The notes under the pieces: model-generated
Seen by the model: the letters and a program-made list of their open reading frames with translations, nothing else
What the model was told of the DNA's origin: nothing
The model's database searches: none
Position numbers and translations under genes: made by a program
Assembly (NCBI GenBank): GCA_913053915.1
Contig: CAJXGP010000205.1
Span: 1-5,106, forward strand
Direction of reading: 5' to 3'
Length of the DNA stretch: 5,106 nucleotides
Source: an uncultured Ignavibacteriales bacterium
Lineage (GTDB): Bacteria; Bacteroidota; Ignavibacteria; Ignavibacteriales; Ignavibacteriaceae
In this document: positions 1-5,106 of the stretch, one piece after another
How the letters are laid out: every line of letters begins with the position of its first letter
Position numbering within the stretch: position 1 is the first letter of the stretch

Positions 1-1
1 C

Positions 2-823
2 GGCAGAATTATTTCAAGCTCTGCAAAAGTAGATGAAAAATCGATCAACGAAAGAAAATGTTTCCTTTGTTATGATAATTTTCCGAACGAACAAAAGGGA
101 ATTTTATATAAAAATCAGTATTTAATTTTATGCAATCCGTTTCCTATTTTTCCGGAGCACTTCACATTACCTCATGTTGATCATTTACCCCAATCCATAA
201 AACTATCTTTTGATAAATTATTAAATTTTAGTAAAGACCTTGCAAAATATTATACTGTATTTTATAACGGTCCCAAATGTGGCGCTTCTGCTCCCGACCA
301 TCTTCATTTTCAAGCCGGTACTAAAAATTTTATGCCTATCGAGAAGGATTTTTTTCAGATTAAAAATAAATTTGGTGATATATTGTTTGAAGATAATGAT
401 ATTGTTGTTACGGGGGTAAACGATAAGCTCAGGAGATTCGTCGTCTTTGAAGGTACTAACCAAAAGAGGATTCGACATAAATTTGAAATATTTTATGATA
501 TATATGCAGCATTAAAGAATAATAATAATGAAGAGCCGTTAATGAATATTATTGCTTATTTTGATCGGAATACCCGTTGGAGAATAATGGTATTCCTTCG
601 CGATAAACATAGACCTTCACATTACTTTAGACAGGGAGAGCAACAAATTCTTTTAAGTCCGGCTGCTGTGGATATGGGCGGTATTTGTATTACACCGCTC
701 GAAAAAGATTTTAACAAAATTACTGAAGATGATATTATAGATATTTTTCACGAGGTTTCACTTAGCAGAGAGTATTTTGAATATGTAAAAGCTAAGCTTC
801 ATAAAGAACTGAAAAAATTATAA
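2..823 (+). CDS. DUF4922 family protein, HIT/GalT-like nucleotidyltransferase fold (5' end missing)
   Basis: The reading frame is open from base 2 to the TAA at 821-823, giving 273 residues, and its start lies left of the window. An early CFLC pair (window residues 20 and 23) followed by a DNFPNEQ-type stretch looks like the family's CxxC segment. The core motif GPKCGASAPDHLHFQAG holds the H-x-H-F-Q signature (His100, His102, Gln104 in window numbering) expected of HIT/GalT-superfamily nucleotidyl transferases and phosphorylases. A second conserved-looking block, LSPAAVDMGGICITPLEKDF, lies near the C-terminus. The ATG at 332 falls after this motif, so it cannot be the true start. Family members are about 300 residues as I recall, so only some tens of residues should be missing. 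The substrate is unknown. By fold I infer a cytoplasmic enzyme acting on a nucleotide-linked compound, perhaps a sugar nucleotide. It converges with the AI-2E gene, stop to stop, with two bases between them. Confidence 0.85.
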   Translation, partial: GRIISSSAKVDEKSINERKCFLCYDNFPNEQKGILYKNQYLILCNPFPIFPEHFTLPHVDHLPQSIKLSFDKLLNFSKDLAKYYTVFYNGPKCGASAPDHLHFQAGTKNFMPIEKDFFQIKNKFGDILFEDNDIVVTGVNDKLRRFVVFEGTNQKRIRHKFEIFYDIYAALKNNNNEEPLMNIIAYFDRNTRWRIMVFLRDKHRPSHYFRQGEQQILLSPAAVDMGGICITPLEKDFNKITEDDIIDIFHEVSLSREYFEYVKAKLHKELKKL

Positions 824-825
824 AA

Positions 826-1983
826 TTATTCGCCTTTACTCATTAAATCGCTTATGAACTGCAAGTTTTCAGATTCTGAATTTGATATAATAATCTTTAT
901 TATTGCCGTTAAAGGTACGGATAAAAGCATACCGACCACTCCCCAAATGTAACCCCAAACTAAAACGGAAAGCAATATTAAAAGGGGATTTAGATTTAAC
1001 CGTTTACCCATAATTGTTGTTTCAATCAAGCTGAAAAATAATGTTTGAACCCCTGCAAGGACAAGAGCAATTAACAATGCAAAGCTTATCGATCCGAATT
1101 GAATCAAAACCATTAATGTAGGAAGCGCTAATGCAAAAGCAGAGCCTATGGTAGGAATAAAATTAAAAAGAAAAGTGAACATTCCCCATACAATTGGAAA
1201 GTCGACACCAAAAAGAGCCAATAAAATCCAAACAATAATACCGGCTGATAGATTGATAGCTATTTTTACAACAATATAACGTTGAATTTGTTCATTAATT
1301 GCCTTAAAAGTTGAAGATAATTTTTTTTCTTTTTCATCACGTTCAATATTCATTTTATCATCAATCCACTGATCAAAATCGGAGTCTGCCGCCTCTTTAT
1401 TCTTGTTATATTTTTTTCGTAATTCTTTTAATCCAGGTTTAACTTTTTTATTAACATATCTCCTCTTGATTGCCTCATAAATCATCCCGTGTCCGGTAAC
1501 TACAAAAATGAAGAAAAATAAAACGAATAAGAAACTACCCAGAAATGAAAATGTAGATGTAAATATTCCACCGGCTAATATTCGATAATCAATTTGTGCT
1601 ATCATTTTTTGAATTGAGAATTCCTTAAAAAATGGACTGTTTACCCCTAGCGACAAAGCGGCATCGGTTACAATTTTATTCAATTTATCTTCGTACGTAG
1701 GAAGTTGAGAGCTGAATTGAATAAATGAGTTTATAATAAATGAAGAAATGCCCCAAATTATTAAAATAATTATCAGCAAATCAATTAACACAATTATAAA
1801 CTTTGGAAATTTTTTATTTTCAAGCAGTGTATTTAAGGGATTAAAAAGAAAATAAAGCAAATATGCTATAATAAATGGCATGAATATGTAATCTAATTCT
1901 TTTAATACTATCCCCACAACTGTAAGTCCAATGATGGTTATGAAAAACTTTACAGTTGAATCTAATTTAATTTTGTTTTCCAT
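826..1983 (-). CDS. AI-2E family transporter (PerM/YdiK-type membrane protein)
   Basis: This 385-residue polytopic inner-membrane protein is of usual length for the AI-2E transporter family (PF01594). Hydrophobic segments lie at about residues 11-28, 33-47, 61-86, 136-163, 237-259, 262-290, 298-320 and 333-368. Family hallmarks are FNFIPTIGS (273-281), ETTIMGKRLNLNPLLILLS (321-339) and the C-terminal GVVGMLLSVPLTAIIKI (348-364). Members include the autoinducer-2 exporter TqsA and Na+/H+ antiporters, so the substrate cannot be read from sequence. The cytoplasmic stretch after the fourth hydrophobic block (about 172-236) is rich in Lys, Glu and Asp and seems longer than usual, with an apparent extra segment near 186-222. 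The ATG at 1983 is the first possible one, because an in-frame TAG (1993-1995) lies just upstream; no Shine-Dalgarno is visible. It looks monocistronic: its left neighbour is convergent and 629 bp separate it from the gene on its right. No terminator fits before the neighbouring coding sequence. Confidence 0.93.
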   Translation of the reverse strand: MENKIKLDSTVKFFITIIGLTVVGIVLKELDYIFMPFIIAYLLYFLFNPLNTLLENKKFPKFIIVLIDLLIIILIIWGISSFIINSFIQFSSQLPTYEDKLNKIVTDAALSLGVNSPFFKEFSIQKMIAQIDYRILAGGIFTSTFSFLGSFLFVLFFFIFVVTGHGMIYEAIKRRYVNKKVKPGLKELRKKYNKNKEAADSDFDQWIDDKMNIERDEKEKKLSSTFKAINEQIQRYIVVKIAINLSAGIIVWILLALFGVDFPIVWGMFTFLFNFIPTIGSAFALALPTLMVLIQFGSISFALLIALVLAGVQTLFFSLIETTIMGKRLNLNPLLILLSVLVWGYIWGVVGMLLSVPLTAIIKIIISNSESENLQFISDLMSKGE

Positions 1984-2290
1984 AGTAATGTACTATTCTT
2001 TAAAAAAATGTTGAATTAAAAACTCAATATTAACTGATGGGCTAAAAGTAAAAATAGCAATGTTGTGTTTATTAAACAATGTTATTGTCTTTTTCCCAAA
2101 AGAGTATTTTTAATTAATGAGTCCTATCTAAAAATGTTATTTTCAAATCATCGAGTTATGAATAGTAATAAAGTTTTTTCACAAGGGAAAATACCTTTTT
2201 AGAGGAAATTTAAAAATAATGTACGTTACTTAAGTTTATCTATAAGCTAAATATTCGGATATCACAATTCATTTTCCAATGATTAAGCAT

Positions 2291-2344
2291 TTTTAGTATC
2301 TTATCAGTAATATTCGTGTTATTTTTGGCAGAAAATATTAATTT
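2291..2344 (+). repeat. 54-bp direct repeat, copy 1
   Basis: This stretch begins TTTTAGTATCTTATCAGTAA and matches 5053-5106 at 53 of 54 positions. The first 49 bases are identical, and the single mismatch is A at 2340 against G at 5102. Weaker similarity continues about ten bases leftward: ATTAA followed by four bases here, ATTAA followed by three in copy 2. Copy 2 reaches the window edge, so the right boundary of the repeat is unknown. On the minus strand the repeat can be read without stops as IFSAKNNTNITDKILK, so it could be a fragment of duplicated coding sequence rather than a purely intergenic element. Confidence 0.9.
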
Positions 2345-2363
2345 GTAATTGGTTTAATATTTT
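2332..2363. repeat. 10-bp perfect inverted repeat, all A/T
   Basis: The arms AAAATATTAA (2332-2341) and TTAATATTTT (2354-2363) are perfectly complementary around a 12-base loop. The left arm sits inside the 54-bp repeat and the right arm lies beyond its known end. In copy 2 the arm position corresponding to 2340 is G instead of A. It could form a weak hairpin or be a symmetrical binding site. In DNA this AT-rich, a 10-bp palindromic match of this kind can also arise by chance. Confidence 0.5.
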
Positions 2364-2375
2364 ATAAGAATGATC

Positions 2376-2449
2376 GTATGACTGTATGTTAAAAATTGAT
2401 TTTAGTAAATTAGTCATATGCACAGTGTCCTTCGGACAAACAGTCATAC
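2376..2449. repeat. Inverted repeat GTATGACTGT / ACAGTCATAC
   Basis: The 10-bp arms at 2376-2385 and 2440-2449 are exact reverse complements 54 bases apart. They enclose a small GC-rich hairpin at 2426-2438. ACAGT occurs twice on the right side (2422-2426 and 2440-2444), giving alternative pairings. Right of the second arm, the unit CATAC recurs at 2445, 2455 and 2463. The arrangement resembles a small palindromic intergenic element or worn-down short tandem repeats. Neither arm is followed by a T-run, so it is not an obvious terminator. Confidence 0.55.
2426..2438. repeat. Short hairpin TGTCC-TTC-GGACA
   Basis: TGTCCTTCGGACA forms a perfect 5-bp stem with a 3-base loop, nested inside the wider inverted repeat at 2376-2449. 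Its base composition contrasts with the AT-rich surroundings. There is no T-tract on either strand, so an intrinsic-terminator role is not supported. It may be the core of a small repeat element. Confidence 0.45.
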
Positions 2450-2612
2450 ATTTACATACATTCATACTTCAAAATTTACTTGTACTGTTAATTTTTCAAT
2501 ATAAATCCCTTTTTGGTTCCGGCTTGTCCAGGTTAGGATAATATACTTTATAAAATTATCGTAAGTTGAACGTTTATCAATCCTCTAAACAAAGAATATT
2601 TATTACTGCCGA

Positions 2613-3950
2613 TTAATTTTTATAATTTCTCAATCCCGAAGGTGTCTGAGGAGTGGATAAAAGATATTCAAATATTTTCCATCTTTCTTCAGGTTGCTGC
2701 GCAGTTCCGGCTTTCAGATAAATATAATTCTTTATCAAATCAAATCCTACATTATAATTTATTATATAACTTCTATATTTTTCTATAAATCTTAGTCTCT
2801 GATTAGCTCTTTCGTCAGTCATTAGATTATATTTCTCCAGCCAATTAATAGTCTGCAGTTTATTCCATTTCCCATCCAAATAATTTTTTGCTGCTATATT
2901 ACTTGCATAATTTAGTTGCTTTGTGAGAGCCAGGACTTTATAGTATTGCTCTGCTTTAGATGAATCCAACCCGGCTAGTGGGAATAATACATCCTTAGCA
3001 AATATTGTTCGCGAGTTTCCCGGGAAAAGCAATGTTATTCCAAAGTCAGCCGTTCCTTCAGCAATGAGCGACTGTGGGCTGAATAATGGATATACGGAAA
3101 ATTCAATCCATCCTCGCTGTTTGACCAGATTCTTTTCCATTAGAATATTATAAACATGATGTCCGGGGTAACCTTCATGTGCAGCTAGGCCAATTGCTCT
3201 GTCAATATAAATCGGTAAATCGGTATTGACTTGAATTACACTAAAACTATTACCTTTATACCAATTATATCCGCTCCACGGTTTATGGTCGACAAATTCT
3301 ACTTTGAAATGTTCATCTCCCGGTAAAGCGATATGTTGCAGGGTGATTTTACGACACTCATTTATTGCTGTCATGAATACCGTATCAATTTTATCCTTCG
3401 GTATTATAAATTTCTTCTTAAAATTTTCCAAGCGTTTATTAATATTTCCATGACCGGGTAATATTTTATCAAGTTTATTTATTATTGCCTGAAAATGTTC
3501 TTTTTTGAAGTTAGGCGAAACAGCGTCATAAAGATTTTTACTTTCTTCATCGAAACTAAATCTTCCCCCCGATATCATAAAAAGTTTTGCTTTTACAGCT
3601 AATAATTGTTTATATAAAAATCGATATCGTAATGATTCCAGTTTATCAGCTTTGTAATTGCTTAAAGAATCCAATCCGTTGAGAAGATTATCAGTTTCCG
3701 CATTAAATAATTTTATTGTATGAGGGTCATTTCTAATAACTTCAGTATCGGGTACTTCCAAATTTTTCGGGCCAAAATAAGCGTCAATATAGCCGGGATC
3801 TATTTTCCCGATTTTAAGTACTAGTTTTACATAATTAGTCGCAATGTTATTCATTCGTCTTTCCAGATTATTTTTTACGCCAGGATTGTTTGAACAAGAA
3901 TTAAAAATGAAACTAATTAATAATATTACGAAGATTTTCTTAAAGTACAT
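2613..3950 (-). CDS. DUF885 family lipoprotein, predicted zinc metallopeptidase
   Basis: This 445-residue protein begins with a lipoprotein signal: basic MYFKK, a hydrophobic stretch from Ile6 to Phe16, then the lipobox-like FNSC with Cys19 as the predicted lipidated residue. It should therefore be exported and membrane-anchored. The catalytic signature AAHEGYPGHHVYN (256-268) has His258, Glu259, His264 and His265 in the HExxPGHH form typical of DUF885 (PF05960). AEGTADFG (297-304), with Glu298, matches the position of the family's downstream EGW/EGT acidic motif and probably completes the metal site. Many DUF885 proteins are near 550-600 residues, so this is a short member, but both active-site motifs are intact. 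The biological substrate is unknown; peptide hydrolysis is inferred from the family. The ATG at 3950 sits directly before the signal peptide, with an in-frame TAA about 24 bases upstream and no clear Shine-Dalgarno. It lies 35 bp downstream of the small membrane protein gene on the same strand, so co-transcription is likely. Confidence 0.88.
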   Translation of the reverse strand: MYFKKIFVILLISFIFNSCSNNPGVKNNLERRMNNIATNYVKLVLKIGKIDPGYIDAYFGPKNLEVPDTEVIRNDPHTIKLFNAETDNLLNGLDSLSNYKADKLESLRYRFLYKQLLAVKAKLFMISGGRFSFDEESKNLYDAVSPNFKKEHFQAIINKLDKILPGHGNINKRLENFKKKFIIPKDKIDTVFMTAINECRKITLQHIALPGDEHFKVEFVDHKPWSGYNWYKGNSFSVIQVNTDLPIYIDRAIGLAAHEGYPGHHVYNILMEKNLVKQRGWIEFSVYPLFSPQSLIAEGTADFGITLLFPGNSRTIFAKDVLFPLAGLDSSKAEQYYKVLALTKQLNYASNIAAKNYLDGKWNKLQTINWLEKYNLMTDERANQRLRFIEKYRSYIINYNVGFDLIKNYIYLKAGTAQQPEERWKIFEYLLSTPQTPSGLRNYKN

Positions 3951-3985
3951 AAATTTATGGATTTCAAAATGATATTAAAATGAGT

Positions 3986-4348
3986 TTAATTTTGTTTTAT
4001 TCTGAAAGATTTAACAAAAGACTTAACGGCAACCCCGATAAAAACAGCACATAAAATTGTTATAATAATTTGAGATGTTAATTCTATTGGATTTACATGT
4101 ATATCACTAGTAAATGCAGATAATAGTCGAATACCGGCTCCAAGGAAGCCAAGCAAAGCCAATAGTGAAGCAGCACGCATAGATTTCTTTAAATTTTTCT
4201 CTTTAAGTCCTACAATGCCAAGGAGTACTAAAGCAAGTCCTAAAATAGCCGGTATTAGAGTAATATCACCTGTTTCATCAGTTGCAATATATCCGGCAAT
4301 TCCAACTAATAATAATATAATTCCGAATAAAATAGATATTTTTGCCAT
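3986..4348 (-). CDS. Small four-helix integral membrane protein of unknown function
   Basis: This 120-residue protein has four predicted hydrophobic segments at about residues 4-22, 30-48, 59-79 and 90-112. They are joined by short loops: DETGD, a basic KEKNLKKSMR stretch (49-58) and SDIHVNPIE. The tail (KSFRIKQN) is basic. The positive-inside rule puts the 49-58 loop and the C-terminus in the cytoplasm. Small Gly/Ala-rich helices such as LLALLGFLGAG resemble uncharacterised short membrane proteins found widely in bacteria; I cannot name a specific family. No catalytic residues are evident. The start is well bounded: an in-frame TGA (4361-4363) lies 12 bases before the ATG at 4348. It is the first gene of a probable two-gene leftward unit with the DUF885 lipoprotein, which hints at a shared envelope role but does not prove one. 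Confidence 0.85.
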   Translation of the reverse strand: MAKISILFGIILLLVGIAGYIATDETGDITLIPAILGLALVLLGIVGLKEKNLKKSMRAASLLALLGFLGAGIRLLSAFTSDIHVNPIELTSQIIITILCAVFIGVAVKSFVKSFRIKQN

Positions 4349-5052
4349 GATAATTCTTTTTCAAGTTATTTAATTAACAGCAATAAATACAATTCATTTG
4401 CTTCAATACTTTCCTTAACTTTCAAATTTGTGTTTAATATTATAAAAATCCGGTAAACGGAATTTTACAGTTTGTACATGGCTGCTTTTATTCAATGCTG
4501 CCAAAATTCTATTGTTCATATCGAAAGCGTAAATAAACGGAACAATTTCCATTAGCTATAAAAGAACGGGTACCTCCGTAACAAAGCACCGGATTAATTT
4601 TTCCGATATTTGAATGTTTCAATTTATGGTACATGTAGTCAACCGATTATATTTTAGACAAGTATTTTGTATAAAATTATAGCCATCAATCATTGAAAAA
4701 ATAAGAGCACAATAGCCGATTGTTAAAAATACGTAATTTTATCATAAAAATAATCACTAAAGTAATGTAAGGCAATGCACTATACTACTATCTCTTCCCC
4801 TGAATTTATTTGGAACTATTTAATTTAGACTTTTGAATTTTATCGAATTGATAATCTTTATACGCTTCGCTCATCCGGTAAATGTATGGATACCGATAAA
4901 TCCTCACACAAGCTTACTTATTATTCTTTTTCAGAATATTAACCCGGCAATTATTTACTATACATTTAGGAGTTGTAATTCGATAACTTATTTTATTCCA
5001 TCCCCTAAAAAGCAAATACCATTGAGAAGTTGTTCCCCAACAAAATTAATCC
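4349..5052. other. Gene-free right-hand region, probably containing decayed coding sequence
   Basis: No intact gene is supported in this stretch. The leftward promoter for the membrane protein / lipoprotein pair should lie in its left part, but I see no confident promoter. Two tracts on the minus strand read like worn coding sequence: 4415-4646 (listed separately) and 4806-5045. The second has 78 sense codons interrupted by a single TAA (4917-4919) and ends IYRYPYIYRMSEAYKDYQFD plus a short Lys/Ser/Asn-rich tail before TAA at 4806-4808. Between them, about 4647-4805 is AT-rich with several stops in all frames. The region ends where the second copy of the 54-bp repeat begins. Confidence 0.55.
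4415..4646 (-). pseudogene. Possible frameshifted C-terminal gene remnant, function unrecognised
   Basis: Two leftward reading frames overlap in a way that suggests one broken gene. The upstream frame (4646 to 4512, stop 4509-4511) includes GKINPVLCYGGTRSFIANGN. The downstream frame (from an ATG at 4552 to TAA at 4415-4417, 45 residues) begins MEIVPFIYAFDMNNRILAAL and continues through KFRLPDFYNI. A single-base shift near 4545-4552 would join them as ...SFIANGN-VPFIYAFD..., which reads more naturally than either frame alone. The alternation of short hydrophobic strands and Gly/Asn turns is reminiscent of a beta-propeller blade, but I cannot assign a family. No open start exists upstream: the same frame has three stops between about 4645 and 4770. 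In DNA this AT-rich, two short open frames could occur by chance, so the call is tentative. Confidence 0.25.
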
Positions 5053-5106
5053 TTTTAGTATCTTATCAGTAATATTCGTGTTATTTTTGGCAGAAAATAT
5101 TGATTT
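5053..5106 (+). repeat. 54-bp direct repeat, copy 2 (runs to the window edge)
   Basis: This copy matches 2291-2344 in the same orientation with one mismatch (G at 5102 where copy 1 has A). The window ends inside it or at its end, so its full extent is unknown. Sequence to its left diverges from copy 1 within about ten bases. The two copies are 2,762 bp apart and enclose the DUF885 lipoprotein gene, the small membrane protein gene and the decayed tract. Recombination between them would delete that block as a unit, which is an inference from geometry only. Confidence 0.9.

Larger units (their letters stand above)
1984..2612. other. 629-bp AT-rich intergenic region with repeats and hairpins
   Basis: I see no intact gene here in either strand. 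It separates two leftward genes, so the AI-2E promoter should lie in its left part, although no convincing promoter stands out. From about 2291 rightward it becomes structured: one copy of a 54-bp repeat (2291-2344), an all-A/T hairpin (2332-2363), an inverted repeat with 10-bp arms (2376-2385 and 2440-2449), a small GC-rich hairpin (2426-2438), three close CATAC units (2445-2467) and a GC-richer patch around 2515-2540. No U-tract terminator is seen downstream of the lipoprotein stop at 2613. Confidence 0.8.

Noticed and set aside
332..334. ATG as start of the left-hand gene
   Set aside because: The same frame is open to the window edge, and the family's CxxC and HLHFQ motifs lie upstream of this ATG, so it is an internal methionine.
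221..478. Open frame of 85 codons on the minus strand
   Set aside because: It lies wholly inside the DUF4922 gene on the opposite strand, has no recognisable motif, and the forward frame carries the clear H-x-H-F-Q signature.
2049..2079. Possible Bacteroidota-type promoter for the AI-2E gene (minus-strand TTG, 20-base spacer, TATTTTTA)
   Set aside because: It departs from the TAnnTTTG consensus at the final G, and equally good matches are easy to find in such AT-rich DNA.
2426..2438. Intrinsic terminator
   Set aside because: The hairpin is perfect but has no T-tract on either strand and sits about 175 bases past the lipoprotein stop codon.
2445..2467. CRISPR-like or tandem repeat array (CATAC units)
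   Set aside because: The units are only five bases long with irregular 10- and 8-base spacing and no spacer structure, which is too short to be an array.
4833..5072. Open frame of 79 codons on the plus strand
   Set aside because: Its composition is not protein-like, it has no ribosome binding site or motif, it runs into the 54-bp repeat, and the minus strand over the same bases looks at least as coding.

Overview
This is an AT-rich window, judged by eye to be roughly one third G+C. It has four protein-coding genes and two long intergenic stretches. The starts of the complete genes lack a clear Shine-Dalgarno sequence and are preceded by A/T runs. One gene belongs to the DUF4922 family and another to the DUF885 lipoprotein family. 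Together these suggest the Bacteroidota / Ignavibacteriota side of the FCB group. That assignment is an inference from composition and gene families; the window has no phylogenetic marker.

Layout: the 3' part of a DUF4922 (HIT/GalT-like) gene runs rightward from the left edge to 823. It converges, with only two bases between the stop codons, on a leftward AI-2E/PerM-type membrane transporter gene (826-1983). A 629-bp stretch without a gene follows (1984-2612). It carries one copy of a 54-bp repeat, two short hairpins and a longer inverted repeat. Next comes a leftward pair: a small four-helix membrane protein (3986-4348) and, 35 bp downstream of it, a secreted DUF885 lipoprotein metallopeptidase (2613-3950). 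The last 758 bp (4349-5106) have no intact gene. They hold what may be decayed leftward coding sequence and end on a second copy of the 54-bp repeat, which runs to the window edge.

The genes do not form an obvious pathway. The membrane protein and the lipoprotein are probably co-transcribed from somewhere right of 4348, so both would act at the cell envelope. The AI-2E gene is probably transcribed on its own from the 1984-2290 region. The most notable feature is the pair of nearly identical 54-bp direct repeats 2,762 bp apart, which bracket the lipoprotein/membrane-protein pair and the decayed tract. I see no CRISPR array, tRNA, rRNA, transposase or recognised defence system, and nothing strong enough to call a new biological system.
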